A DNA stretch of 64,000 nucleotides. Origin: Polaribacter porphyrae (GTDB lineage Bacteria > Bacteroidota > Bacteroidia > Flavobacteriales > Flavobacteriaceae). The DNA lies in the NCBI RefSeq assembly GCF_002954685.1, contig NZ_MSCN01000001.1:3594103-3658102 (forward strand), in the 5' to 3' direction. The stretch's first letter is position 1. Each line of letters starts with the position of its first letter. The translations under genes and the position numbers were made by a program. The notes under the pieces were generated by a model, which made no database searches, was not told the DNA's origin, and saw only the letters and a program-made list of their open reading frames with translations. This document shows positions 35,011 through 44,573 of the stretch, piece after piece.

Positions 35011-38000
35011 ATGAATTTAAAAAAACTTAAAAGAATGAAAATTAAAGTATTTATGCTCTCTGTATTTTGTATGTTTTGTTGTGGCTTTGCACAATCGCAA
35101 ACTAAAATAAATGGTACTGTATCAGATAAAAATGAGCCTCTACCAGCTGCTAGTGTTTTAATAAAAGGAACAAGCAGAGGTGTAGTAACAGATTTTGATG
35201 GTAATTTTGAAATTACAGCATCAGAAAATGAAACTTTGGTTGTAAGTTACCTTGGGTATGTTGCACAAGAAATTTTAATAGGTAACAAAACAACTTTTAA
35301 TATCATTCTCAAAGCAGATTCTTCAACATTAGATGAAATTGTTGTTATAGGTTATGGTAGTGTTAAGCGAAAAGATTTAACAGGCTCTGTAGTATCATTA
35401 AAAGCGGAAGATTTAGATAAGGTTCAAAATGTTTCTTTTGAAGGGGCTTTAGCAGCAAAAGCTTCTGGAGTACAAGTTATTGCTTCTGAAGGTGGTCCAG
35501 GTGCTGGTTTTAAAGTTCGAGTTCGTGGAGGAACTTCAATCAATGCAAGTAATGATCCTTTATATGTTATAGATGGTTTTGCTATTTCTGGAGAAAGCGA
35601 ATCCTCCAGTATTGGTTTAGGAAATAGTACAACAAGTCCTTTAGCATCAATAGATCCTAGTACAATAGAATCTATAGAAGTATTAAAAGATGCTTCTGCA
35701 ACTGCAATTTATGGATCAAGAGGTGCAAATGGAGTAATTATTATTACTACAAAAAAAGGAAAAAAAGGGCGTGTAGATGTAAATTTTGAGACTTTTACTG
35801 GGTTTTCTGTGTTATCAAATAAGATAGATTTGTTAAATGCACAAGAATTTGTAGATTGGAGATATGAGTACACTCCTTGGGATCCTAACAATCCAAATGA
35901 TCAGTTTGGTAGAGCATTTAGGGATCAGTTTGGTAATAATGTAGATTTAAGAGATCCAAGAGTTATTTTAACAGATTGGCAAGATGAAATCTCTAGAACA
36001 GCAATCATTAAAAATAACAAAATATCTATAACAGGAGGTTCAGATAAATCTTCTTATGCAGCTTCTTTTTCACATTTAGACCAACAAGGTATTATTAGAA
36101 CCTCAAATTATGAGCGATACAACCTTAATTTAAGGTTAGATCAAAATATTACTGAAAATCTAAAAGGTGGAATGAATTTAAATTTTGGATATAATAAAAG
36201 AAATGGGGTTGTTTCTGCAGCTAATGAAAATGCAAATGGTAGAGCTGGTATTGTTACCAATTCTATTTTATTTAGTCCTGTACAAGGTTTAACAAGGTTA
36301 CCTGGTGCTCAATATGATGATGAAGGTAGACTACTGGCTTTAAGAGATGGAGATATCGTAAATCCAAACAGAACATTAGAAGAAAATATAAATAGAGGAA
36401 AAGGGTCTAATGTTTTTGGAAGCGTTTATTTAGAATATAAAATAGCTGATGGTCTTAAGTTTAAAACTTCTTTAAGGGGTAATGCATACAATAATAAAGG
36501 ACAAGCTTATTTCTCTGGAAAGTTTGGTTGGGGTCAATTTACCAATGGAAGAATATTTACTAATTTTTCTCAAGGTTCAGGAGTTATTACTGAACAAAAT
36601 TTAAATTATAATAAATCTTTTGGTAACCATCGATTAAATATTACAGCCGTTTTTGAGCAGCAAGAAGGTTCATTTGAATTTGCAGCATTAAACGCTACTG
36701 GTTTTGCCATACCTGGCGTAAATTTAGATAATTTAGGTACAGCAGCAGAAACTTTACCTACAAGATCAGACTTTGTAAAAAATACACTTCGTTCATATTT
36801 AGCCAGAATTCAATACGATTTTTCAAATAGATTTACTGTGAATTTAAGTGGACGTTATGATGGCTCTTCTAGATTTGCAGAAGAAAATAGATGGGGTTTT
36901 TTCCCATCTGCAGGTGTAGCTTGGAAAATATCTAATGAAGAATTTTTTAAAGATGTTAAATTTATTGATAATGCAAAAATTAGAGCTAGTTATGGAGAAA
37001 CAGGAAATAACCAAATAGGTTCGTTTAGATCTTTAGAAGCTACGCAGTTAGGGGCTTATGTTTTTGGAGGTTCTACTTTTACTTCTGGTCTTTCCATAAA
37101 TCAATTAGCAAACCCAGATTTAACTTGGGAAACTACAAGACAATATGATGTGGGACTTAATTTGGCTATGTTTAATAATAGAGTAAATCTAGAAATAGAT
37201 TATTACAGCAAAGAAACTCGCGATTTATTATTAGAAGTACCTATTCCTGCTACTTCTGGTTTTGAATTCGCTTTTAAAAATTTAGGTGCTGTTAGCAATA
37301 AAGGATTAGAAATTTCTATAAACTCTACAAATATTGATACAGAAAACTTTACTTGGAACAGTAATTTTAATATAAGTTTTAATAAAAATAGAGTTTTAAA
37401 TTTAGGGGGAGCCAATGAATTTTTTACAACCGCTATTGGAGACAATCAAATTACAAATGATTATATAATTAGAGTTGGCGAGGCTTTAGGCTCTTTTTAT
37501 GGAGTAAAAACTGATGGAGTATATAATTATAGTGATTTTGTTGAGTTTGATGGGCTAACAGATGCAGAAGCTGCAGCTAAAATTATACAAGATGGTGTAG
37601 CACAAAATGTGCCTTATTATGATGTTTTTTATACACTTAAAAATGGAACTGTAACCACACAGGGTGTGACACAATACAGACCAGGATTACCAAAATTTCA
37701 AAACCAAAATCCAGGAGAAGATAATATTGTAAATTCTGAAGATAGAGTTATATTAGGTAATTCACAACCCATTCACTTTGGTGGTTTTACAAATAATTTT
37801 ACCTACAAAAATTTTGACTTATCAATACTAACTTCTTGGTCTTATGGTAATGAAATTTACAATAAAAATAGAGTGAGATTAGGCTTCCAAGAAGTACCTT
37901 TCTTTAATAAAGGAGGTTTTGTAAGGGACAGATGGACGCCAACAAATCCAAATACAGACGTTCCAGGAATTTGGGGTAATGGAGATGGAGGTTTTACAGG

Positions 38001-38271
38001 TCTTGCCAATTCAAGCTACATAGAAGATGGTTCTTTTATAAGAATAGCTAATGTAACATTAGGATATAGACTTTCTAAAAGCACTTTAGAGGTATTAGGG
38101 TTAAAATCTTTAAGAATCTACGGTTCAATAGATAATTTATATGTATTTACCAATTATTCTGGATATGACCCAGATGTTAGTGTTGGTAGAAATCAATTAA
38201 CACCTGGTTTAGATTCAGATTCTTATCCTCGATCAAGAGCATTTAGAATTGGTTTAAATGTTGGTTTGTAA
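35011..38271 (+). CDS. SusC-like TonB-linked outer membrane transporter
   Basis: A 1086-residue protein. A signal peptide (with a second possible start at 35035) ends near AQSQTK. A CarboxypepD_reg-like domain (about 33-115, INGTVSDKNEPLPAASVLIK) is followed by the TonB-box region DEIVVIGYGSVKRKDLTGSV and a plug ending in LKDASATAIYGSRGANGVI. A 22-strand-type barrel runs to the C-terminus (FRIGLNVGL). SusC proteins import oligosaccharides across the outer membrane in complex with a SusD lid, and susD starts 22 bp downstream. In this locus the substrate should be sulfated agar-type (porphyran) oligosaccharides. Confidence 0.95.
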   Translation: MNLKKLKRMKIKVFMLSVFCMFCCGFAQSQTKINGTVSDKNEPLPAASVLIKGTSRGVVTDFDGNFEITASENETLVVSYLGYVAQEILIGNKTTFNIILKADSSTLDEIVVIGYGSVKRKDLTGSVVSLKAEDLDKVQNVSFEGALAAKASGVQVIASEGGPGAGFKVRVRGGTSINASNDPLYVIDGFAISGESESSSIGLGNSTTSPLASIDPSTIESIEVLKDASATAIYGSRGANGVIIITTKKGKKGRVDVNFETFTGFSVLSNKIDLLNAQEFVDWRYEYTPWDPNNPNDQFGRAFRDQFGNNVDLRDPRVILTDWQDEISRTAIIKNNKISITGGSDKSSYAASFSHLDQQGIIRTSNYERYNLNLRLDQNITENLKGGMNLNFGYNKRNGVVSAANENANGRAGIVTNSILFSPVQGLTRLPGAQYDDEGRLLALRDGDIVNPNRTLEENINRGKGSNVFGSVYLEYKIADGLKFKTSLRGNAYNNKGQAYFSGKFGWGQFTNGRIFTNFSQGSGVITEQNLNYNKSFGNHRLNITAVFEQQEGSFEFAALNATGFAIPGVNLDNLGTAAETLPTRSDFVKNTLRSYLARIQYDFSNRFTVNLSGRYDGSSRFAEENRWGFFPSAGVAWKISNEEFFKDVKFIDNAKIRASYGETGNNQIGSFRSLEATQLGAYVFGGSTFTSGLSINQLANPDLTWETTRQYDVGLNLAMFNNRVNLEIDYYSKETRDLLLEVPIPATSGFEFAFKNLGAVSNKGLEISINSTNIDTENFTWNSNFNISFNKNRVLNLGGANEFFTTAIGDNQITNDYIIRVGEALGSFYGVKTDGVYNYSDFVEFDGLTDAEAAAKIIQDGVAQNVPYYDVFYTLKNGTVTTQGVTQYRPGLPKFQNQNPGEDNIVNSEDRVILGNSQPIHFGGFTNNFTYKNFDLSILTSWSYGNEIYNKNRVRLGFQEVPFFNKGGFVRDRWTPTNPNTDVPGIWGNGDGGFTGLANSSYIEDGSFIRIANVTLGYRLSKSTLEVLGLKSLRIYGSIDNLYVFTNYSGYDPDVSVGRNQLTPGLDSDSYPRSRAFRIGLNVGL

Positions 38272-38293
38272 TAAAAATTTAAAAATAACAATT

Positions 38294-39856
38294 ATGAAAA
38301 CACAAAAATTAATGATAAAATTATTCCTTGCGATAATTTTTATTTCAGTAGTCTCTTCTTGTAGTGAAGATTATTTAAAAGAGAATCCTACATCTTTTAT
38401 TGATGCTACTAGATTAGTAGTAGACGAAGCTGGAGCAGAACTTTATTTGGTAGGTGCCTACGATGCTGTACAAGAATCTGTAAGTTCTGGTACAGGTGCA
38501 AAATCTAACCTTGGATGGGGCGTACATTGGGGTACAATGGCAACTGACGAAGTTGTAGTACCTGGTTGGGCAGGAGATAGAAAATTAATTTTCTTACAAC
38601 AAGTTACTCCAAACAATGCTACTGTTAGAAATATGTGGGTAAATTTATTTGTAAATTTAAATAAAGTAAATAGTGTTGTAGATAGAATATCAGCACTTAC
38701 AGAAGATCAAATAGATATTGCTAGAAGAGATGAAATGATTGGTGAGGCAAAATTTTTAAGAGCTACTATTTATTTTGCCATAGTTTCTACTTGGGAAAAC
38801 GTTCCTTTAATTAAAAATGAAACAAAAGATTTGAAAAATATAGATATGCCTGCACAATCTACACCACAAGAAGTTTACGACTTTATTGTTGAAGATTTAA
38901 AATTTGCTGAATCTAATTTAGAAGCAAAACAAGGTGGAGGTAGAGCTACAAAAGGTGCTGCACAAGCGTTGTTAGGTAAAGTTTATCTACAGATGACAGG
39001 ACACCCATTAAATCAATCAGATAAATTTGCTTTGGCTGAAGCTGAATTACTAAAAGTAATAAATAGTGGCGTGTATAGCTTATTGCCAAACTATCCAGAA
39101 GTTTTTGATTTAAACAATGAACAAAGCAGTGAAATGGTCTTTTCTATTGGAATGGATGGACCTGGAAGTAATGAGGGTGGTATTTTAAGTTCTTTTTACG
39201 GTCCTCTAGGTTTTGTAAGTAATGGTGCAGGATTTGGAACATGTTGGGTAAATGCAACTAGCGTTACTAAATATGATGCTAATGACATTCGTTTGTTAAA
39301 TAATATTGCAAAACACAATGCTAATCAAGCATCTCCAGAAGAAGGTATGAACGACCCTTCAACTTGGGGAAATACGGACTGGCAATGGAAACCTTGGAAA
39401 TGGCACGCATCTAAACCAAATGCTTATACCAATGATACTCCTTTTGATAACCCTTATATTCGTTATGCAGATGTTCTATTAATGTACGCAGAAGCACTAA
39501 ATGGTCAATCAGGCAAATTAACACAAGCTCATGTAGATGCAACAATTAATACTTTAAGAGCTAGAGCTGCACTTCCTGCAAGTAATAATTTAGACATTGC
39601 AGGTAAAAATCAAACTCAAATAGCAGATGAAATTTTAGATGAACGATACAGAGAATTGTTTATAGAAGGTTGGAGACGTAACGATTTAATTCGATTTGGA
39701 AAATATGAATCAACTATCAAAGCCATTAATCAGTCAGGTTGGACAACTTCTGGAAACCCAGGCTCAAATTACCAAGATTATGAAATTAGATGGCCAATAC
39801 CAGATCCAGAAATTAAATTGAATCCTAATTTAGTACAAAACCCTGGTTATAATTAA
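38294..39856 (+). CDS. SusD-like glycan-binding lipoprotein (RagB/SusD family)
   Basis: I start at ATG 38294, giving 520 residues beginning MKTQKLMIKLFLA. A lipobox (VVSSCSE) leads to a surface lipoprotein. The SusD helical repeats are visible (GEAKFLRATIYFAIVSTWEN, then GRATKGAAQALLGKVYLQMT), as is the C-terminal EILDERYRELFIEGWRRNDL motif and the final RWPIPDPEIKLNPNLVQNPGY, which is diagnostic. It forms the hinged lid of the SusC transporter and captures oligosaccharides at the cell surface. It lies between susC and a PKD-type lipoprotein in one operon. Confidence 0.95.
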   Translation: MKTQKLMIKLFLAIIFISVVSSCSEDYLKENPTSFIDATRLVVDEAGAELYLVGAYDAVQESVSSGTGAKSNLGWGVHWGTMATDEVVVPGWAGDRKLIFLQQVTPNNATVRNMWVNLFVNLNKVNSVVDRISALTEDQIDIARRDEMIGEAKFLRATIYFAIVSTWENVPLIKNETKDLKNIDMPAQSTPQEVYDFIVEDLKFAESNLEAKQGGGRATKGAAQALLGKVYLQMTGHPLNQSDKFALAEAELLKVINSGVYSLLPNYPEVFDLNNEQSSEMVFSIGMDGPGSNEGGILSSFYGPLGFVSNGAGFGTCWVNATSVTKYDANDIRLLNNIAKHNANQASPEEGMNDPSTWGNTDWQWKPWKWHASKPNAYTNDTPFDNPYIRYADVLLMYAEALNGQSGKLTQAHVDATINTLRARAALPASNNLDIAGKNQTQIADEILDERYRELFIEGWRRNDLIRFGKYESTIKAINQSGWTTSGNPGSNYQDYEIRWPIPDPEIKLNPNLVQNPGYN

Positions 39857-39869
39857 TAAAACATAGAAA

Positions 39870-41093
39870 ATGAAAAAAAGAACATCATATAAGTTTACAA
39901 AGAATTTATTACGTTTTATTGCTTTAACTGTTGTTATATACAGTTGTACTGAATCTAATCTTTTAGAAGGTATAAGAGACGTTAAGTTTAAAGCAACAGT
40001 AAATAGAATACTACTTACAGAAGGAGAAACAGCAGTTTATAAAGATTCCTCTATACATGTTGCATCTAGAGAATGGATTTTTGAAGGAGGAAGTATTACT
40101 GGTTCAGATCAAGAAGAAGTTTCAGTAACATACCCTAATCCTTCTCCATTTTTAAACATTAATGGAACTAGAGGCACTTATGGTTTTCCTACTACTCTTA
40201 AGGTTGTTTATGATGATAATACTACCGAAAGTAATACTTTTAAAGTTAAAGTTTACCCTAAAGTAGAACCTAGTTTTAAAGTAGATTTACCAGTTGCAGA
40301 AGTAAATACCGAAGTTCAATATACAGATACAACTATTGAGGGACAATCATCATTTGCAGAGGCTAAAGAAGAAGATACCATTTTTTGGGAGTTTGAAGGA
40401 GGCACACCAGCCACAAGTACTTTAAGAAACCCTAGAGTAAAATATGCTACTGCTGGTAAATATTCAGTAAAATCTACTGTAAAAAGAAGCGTTCCTAATA
40501 ACACAGGTATAACCACAATAGAAGATTTTATTACTATACAAGACGCTATTGTTCCTTGTGTACCTTCTGCAACAAATTTGGTAAGTTGTGGTAATTTTAA
40601 TGGAGAAACAGCAGATTTATCAAAATGGTCAGCAGTATTTAAAGATTTCACAACAGATAGAAGTGCAAATTTATCTGTTTCAAATACTATTTTTGCTCCT
40701 GGAGGAGGTTCAGGTAGTGTAAAATACAAGTATGATGAAGCAGGTCCAGGAGTAGCTGGTTTTACTGACGTAAATATAAATTATGAAGCAGAGATAGATG
40801 TTACAACAGCTGGTTCTTATACCTTAACTTTAGATCATTATGGTGTTATTACTGGTGGTACAGAATACGTATTTAATTTAGGTTTTGTAAATGTTGATAA
40901 AAGAAATGTATTCGAAACGGGTTTAAGAGAATTCAAAGGGAGATATAATGCAGATACATGGAATAATGCATCTGTTACAAAAAATCTACCAGTAGGTAAA
41001 TATTTTGTTCGTTTGGCTATATTCAATCCAGGGTTTAGTCCAGGACAAAATATAGATTTACATTTGGATAATGTAAAGGTTGTAAAAAATTAA
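39870..41093 (+). CDS. PKD-domain surface lipoprotein, SusE/SusF-position glycan binder
   Basis: A 407-residue lipoprotein (basic N-terminus, hydrophobic core, lipobox VIYSC near residue 25). Two Ig/PKD-like domains lie at about 45-130 and 135-225 (FWEFEGGTPATSTLRNPRVK, then YATAGKYSVKSTV, a typical PKD core). A C-terminal beta-sandwich (about 240-407) has an aromatic-rich, carbohydrate-binding-module look. It is third in the susCD operon, the usual place for an accessory surface glycan-binding protein. A strong terminator follows. Confidence 0.8.
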   Translation: MKKRTSYKFTKNLLRFIALTVVIYSCTESNLLEGIRDVKFKATVNRILLTEGETAVYKDSSIHVASREWIFEGGSITGSDQEEVSVTYPNPSPFLNINGTRGTYGFPTTLKVVYDDNTTESNTFKVKVYPKVEPSFKVDLPVAEVNTEVQYTDTTIEGQSSFAEAKEEDTIFWEFEGGTPATSTLRNPRVKYATAGKYSVKSTVKRSVPNNTGITTIEDFITIQDAIVPCVPSATNLVSCGNFNGETADLSKWSAVFKDFTTDRSANLSVSNTIFAPGGGSGSVKYKYDEAGPGVAGFTDVNINYEAEIDVTTAGSYTLTLDHYGVITGGTEYVFNLGFVNVDKRNVFETGLREFKGRYNADTWNNASVTKNLPVGKYFVRLAIFNPGFSPGQNIDLHLDNVKVVKN

Positions 41094-41113
41094 ATTAGAA
41101 CTTTTATTTTTTT

Positions 41114-41149
41114 AAAAGGCTGTTTTTCATTAAAACAGCCTTTTTTTTT
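41114..41149 (+). terminator. Terminator of the susCD operon
   Basis: The hairpin AAAAGGCTGTTTT with AAAACAGCCTTTT has a short loop and is followed by a run of T. It lies 20 bp after the lipoprotein stop. Confidence 0.92.
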
Positions 41150-41153
41150 ATTT

Positions 41154-41219
41154 AAAACCATATATGCTTTCATTTTAAACATCTCTTTCTCAATTAATAT
41201 GGACAAGCATATATTTTTG
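41154..41219 (+). promoter_or_regulatory. Conserved promoter 1 (66-nt architecture)
   Basis: AAAACCAT at the left, TTTAAACATCTCTT 20 nt further on and a -7 element TATTTTTG at the right end, 28 nt before the ATG of the secreted protein. The spacing is identical to promoters 2 and 3. TAnnTTTG is the known Bacteroidota -7 consensus. No TTTG -33 box is present, which suggests activator dependence. Confidence 0.7.
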
Positions 41220-41247
41220 AAAAACAAATTATTTAAAATGTATTAAG

Positions 41248-41832
41248 ATGAAAAACCAAATTATTTTATGTTTTGTACTGTTATTAACAGTTACAATAAA
41301 TGCACAATACACTATTGTAGATTTTGAAGATGATGGTAAAGGAAAACCAGATACAAACGCTACTGCAGAATGGACTGGAGACCCTAAACTACCAGAAGTA
41401 GCTATAGTTGCAAACCCCAATCCATCTGGTATAAATACATCAGCAAATGTTGTAAAGTTTGTAGAAACGAAAGGCTCTAATAAAGGAAATTCGCTACAAT
41501 TAGCTTTTAATAATTCAACAGCTAAAACCGGTCATAGTTTTGCAGGAGATAACAAGGTTGTAAAGCTAATGGTATATTCAGAAAACCAAACCACTTTTGA
41601 TATTCTTTTAGAAATCGGATCAGGTGATACTGCTAATTTTTCTCAAACAAAAACCGTTAACACCACCCAAAATACTTGGACAGAAGTTGTTTTTGATTTT
41701 TCAGCTAAAAATTCAAAAGTGAATTCTGATAATTATGGAAAGTGGAATTCACAAATTAGACTTCATTTTAATGAAGGTAAAAAAGGTGAAGGAGACACGT
41801 ATTATGTAGATAATTACGTTTTGACAAATTAA
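41248..41832 (+). CDS. Secreted beta-sandwich protein, CBM-like
   Basis: A 194-residue protein with a signal peptide (residues 1-19, ending NAQ). The mature part has a jelly-roll pattern (YTIVDFEDDGKGK, KVVKLMVYSENQTTFDILLE, TWTEVVFDFSAK, YYVDNYVL) like carbohydrate-binding modules that occur as C-terminal units of large glycan-active proteins. Here it stands alone without an enzyme domain and without a T9SS tail. It has its own promoter and terminator. It probably binds the algal galactan at the surface or in the periplasm, an inference from fold and context. Confidence 0.68.
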   Translation: MKNQIILCFVLLLTVTINAQYTIVDFEDDGKGKPDTNATAEWTGDPKLPEVAIVANPNPSGINTSANVVKFVETKGSNKGNSLQLAFNNSTAKTGHSFAGDNKVVKLMVYSENQTTFDILLEIGSGDTANFSQTKTVNTTQNTWTEVVFDFSAKNSKVNSDNYGKWNSQIRLHFNEGKKGEGDTYYVDNYVLTN

Positions 41833-41857
41833 GTTAGTAAAACTCAATATCTAAAAT

Positions 41858-41893
41858 AAAAAGGCTATTTCCTTATTGAATTAGCCTTTTTTA
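41858..41893 (+). terminator. Terminator
   Basis: The hairpin AAAAAGGCTA with TTAGCCTTTTTT follows the CBM-like protein by 26 bp and ends in a T-run. Confidence 0.88.
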
Positions 41894-41899
41894 ATAACT

Positions 41900-41965
41900 A
41901 AAACCATTTGTTCTCTCTTTTTAGACATTTCTTTCTATTAAAAAAGTAACAAGGATATACTTTCG
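41900..41965 (+). promoter_or_regulatory. Conserved promoter 2 (66-nt architecture)
   Basis: AAAACCATTTGTTCTCTC, then TTTAGACATTTCTT at offset 20, then TACTTTCG at the right end (one base off TAnnTTTG). It lies 23 nt before the ATG at 41989. Confidence 0.7.
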
Positions 41966-41988
41966 AAAAAATTATTAAAATTTAAAAA

Positions 41989-44223
41989 ATGAAAAAACAA
42001 TTACTTTTATGTTTATGTTTGTTAATTACAACTATTTCTGTTGCACAAACAGCATCAATTGATACACCTCCTACACCTACAACTTTAGAACAAGGAGAAG
42101 TTTTTACTATGCAAGGTGACTTTGATGCAGGAGCAGGTGATAGTGTAAATGGTAATCTTGCTTTTGTATTAAGATTATACAATACAACTGATGAAACATT
42201 TTCTTTTGTGGCTAATGCTACCGTAAATAAAAATGGTATCCAAGCTGAAAATGATGTAACATCACCAAATATTACTGTACCTGCTACGTTAACGCCATCT
42301 GCAGATTTAGCTGCAAATATGGAATATAGACTGGTAATTTCTTACCAAAGAACAGTTGCAGGTAACTTTATATCTACACTTCAAGCAGTAACTATTACAG
42401 AAGGTCCTAATATTAAATATACCAGTTTACCAACAGAAGTTTCTTCTGTTGTTGGTGGTGGCTTAGGTAAGGGAGCATTAAAAACTATTGTTACTTGGAC
42501 TAATGTAACTCCAGGGTCTACACTATTTAATCAATTAAGAGATCATACAGGAACTCAAGTTGGTGGCTTTACAGTAGCGGTTGGGACTGCTAATGGTTCT
42601 GCCGAACTTAACTGGGGCTATTTTGGTGGTGGAACGTTAGTAGCAGGAAATGTTGCAAATATTTATTCTCAATATTCTGGAGTATCAAGCATACAACAAG
42701 AGAATATACCAGTAGTTAATACAATTACAAGATGGTTTGGAGGTACAGATACAGATTGGGCAACCACTGGAAACTGGGACAATGGTGTGCCAACTGCTTC
42801 TTTAAAAGCTGTACTAACTGACGTGGCAAATGAGCCAATTATTGCAGGATCAGCAGATGTTTTAGATCTAACAGTTCAAGAAAATAGTTCTTTAACTATG
42901 AATGCAGGTAGTAGCTTAATCGTTGCTGGTGAATCTTCTGGGAATGTAACTTACAACAGAACAGTAAATTTTGTTTCAGGTAACTTAAAAGGTTGGTACT
43001 TAATGGCTTCTCCAGTAGCTGGGCAAGAATTTAACGATGCTTATGTTACAGCAAATGATATTGCTGTGAGTGGATCAAATAGAGGTATATCAACATATAA
43101 TACTTCTGGTAATACTTGGTCTTATTTACAAGGAGCTGCAAGTGGTACTTTCAATTCTGGTCAAGGATATTCAGTAAAAAGGCAAACAAATACAGGAACT
43201 GTTTCATTTACAGGTACAATAAATACTAGTAATTCAGGTGTAGATTTTGTACTTTCTAATGCAGATGATCGTTTTAATGCACTAGGAAATCCTTATGCAT
43301 CCTATATAAGTAGTGCAACTTTATTAGGTAATGCTGCACTTTCAGAAACTCAAACAATTTGGGTTTACAATCAAACATTGGGTACAAATGGAGAGTATGA
43401 GGTAAAAACTTTTGGAGATAATTTTATAATAGCTCCAGGTCAAGGTTTCTTTGTAAAGGCAAACGTTGCTGGTGGTACAGTTAATTTTACTGAAGCAAAT
43501 CAGAGTCATAATGCTGATACTTTTCAAAAAACAACAAAAACAGAAGTTAAACTTCAAATTTCTGTAGATGGTTATAATAATTACACAAAACTTTATTATT
43601 TAGAAAATGCAACTAAAGGTTTTGATGTTGGTTATGAAGGAGAAAGGTTTAGTGCATCTAATGATAGCTTTTCTATTTATACAGAGTTATTATCAGATAA
43701 TATTGGAAAAAAATATCAAGTACAATCTTTACCAAATTCAGGTTTTGAATCAATGATAGTTCCAGTTGGCGTAAAAGCAGAAGTTGGAAAAGAAATTACT
43801 TTTTCTGCATCTGCTTCAAACTTACCTAGTGGAACTAATGTTTATTTAGAGGATAGAGCAAATAATACTTTTACACGTTTAGATGGATTAAATAATAATT
43901 TAAAAATTACTTTAAACGAAGCTTTAAATGGAACTGGAAGATTCTATTTGCATACAAAATCAAGTGTATTAAATACTAATGACATCAGTTTAGAAAATGT
44001 TAGTATTTATAAAACAAATGCTTCTACTTTAAAAATTACTGGTTTATCTCAAGGAAAATCGAATGTAAGATTATTTAATATTTTGGGAAGACGAGTAATG
44101 AATGTTTCTTTTAATTCTAATGGTGTTAAAGAAATTTCTTTACCAAGTTTAGCTACTGGAGTTTATTTAGTTCAATTAGAAACTGAAAAAGGAAAGTTGA
44201 ACAAGAAAATCATTTTAGAATAA
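41989..44223 (+). CDS. Large secreted protein with T9SS type A sorting domain
   Basis: A 744-residue protein. Residues 1-19 form a signal peptide. Residues about 20-130 form a strand-rich domain shared with the protein at 44574 (TLEQGEVFTMQGDFDAGAGD). A middle region contains WFGGTDTDWATTGNWDNGVP and TVQENSSLTMNAGSSLIVAG, the pattern of repeated adhesin-like strands. The end is a T9SS type A domain (VRLFNILGRRVMNV, then GVYLVQLETEKGKLNKKIIL), so the protein is sent across the outer membrane by type IX secretion. No catalytic motif is seen. It may bind or display the galactan. A 60-residue peptide gene follows by 23 bp. Confidence 0.82.
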   Translation: MKKQLLLCLCLLITTISVAQTASIDTPPTPTTLEQGEVFTMQGDFDAGAGDSVNGNLAFVLRLYNTTDETFSFVANATVNKNGIQAENDVTSPNITVPATLTPSADLAANMEYRLVISYQRTVAGNFISTLQAVTITEGPNIKYTSLPTEVSSVVGGGLGKGALKTIVTWTNVTPGSTLFNQLRDHTGTQVGGFTVAVGTANGSAELNWGYFGGGTLVAGNVANIYSQYSGVSSIQQENIPVVNTITRWFGGTDTDWATTGNWDNGVPTASLKAVLTDVANEPIIAGSADVLDLTVQENSSLTMNAGSSLIVAGESSGNVTYNRTVNFVSGNLKGWYLMASPVAGQEFNDAYVTANDIAVSGSNRGISTYNTSGNTWSYLQGAASGTFNSGQGYSVKRQTNTGTVSFTGTINTSNSGVDFVLSNADDRFNALGNPYASYISSATLLGNAALSETQTIWVYNQTLGTNGEYEVKTFGDNFIIAPGQGFFVKANVAGGTVNFTEANQSHNADTFQKTTKTEVKLQISVDGYNNYTKLYYLENATKGFDVGYEGERFSASNDSFSIYTELLSDNIGKKYQVQSLPNSGFESMIVPVGVKAEVGKEITFSASASNLPSGTNVYLEDRANNTFTRLDGLNNNLKITLNEALNGTGRFYLHTKSSVLNTNDISLENVSIYKTNASTLKITGLSQGKSNVRLFNILGRRVMNVSFNSNGVKEISLPSLATGVYLVQLETEKGKLNKKIILE

Positions 44224-44246
44224 TCTAACTTATAAAAAAAGCAATA

Positions 44247-44429
44247 ATGAGCAACAAAAATATGACTAAAAGCAATAAAGCTGAAGAAATAACAAGAAAA
44301 GACGCAATTAAGAAAATAGGAAATTATGGTAAATATGCAGCCTTAACAGCTTTAGGTACATATATGATTTTAAATCCGCAAAAGGCACAAGCAGCAAGTG
44401 CACCTGCAGATCCTGGTACAGGATTTTAA
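44247..44429 (+). CDS. Small peptide with internal hydrophobic helix
   Basis: A 60-residue protein. A charged N-terminus (EEITRKDAIKKIGNYGKYAA) leads into a hydrophobic stretch (LTALGTYMILN) with a KAQAAS signal-peptidase-like site near residue 49. After processing only a very short tail, ASAPADPGTGF, would be exported. Similar short ORFs with a RKDAIKKIG-like start and a Pro/Gly-rich end occur in flavobacteria, but I know of no defined function. It is cotranscribed with the T9SS protein 23 bp upstream and followed by a terminator. Confidence 0.65.
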   Translation: MSNKNMTKSNKAEEITRKDAIKKIGNYGKYAALTALGTYMILNPQKAQAASAPADPGTGF

Positions 44430-44445
44430 TTAAATATAAAATTTG

Positions 44446-44476
44446 AAAAGGCTGTTTTAATAAATCAGCCTTTTTT
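44446..44476 (+). terminator. Terminator
   Basis: The hairpin AAAAGGCTG with CAGCCTTTTTT follows the 60-residue peptide gene by 16 bp and is followed by T-rich sequence. Confidence 0.88.
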
Positions 44477-44481
44477 AATTT

Positions 44482-44547
44482 AAAACCATTTGTTATTATA
44501 ATTTAAACATTTCTTATTACACAAATTCTAATCAGATTATACATTTG
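44482..44547 (+). promoter_or_regulatory. Conserved promoter 3 (66-nt architecture)
   Basis: AAAACCATTTGTTATTAT, then TTTAAACATTTCTT at offset 20, then a perfect -7 element TACATTTG at the right end, 26 nt before the ATG at 44574. It is the best-conserved of the set. Confidence 0.75.
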
Positions 44548-44573
44548 ATGAAACAATTTAAAACATATTTATT

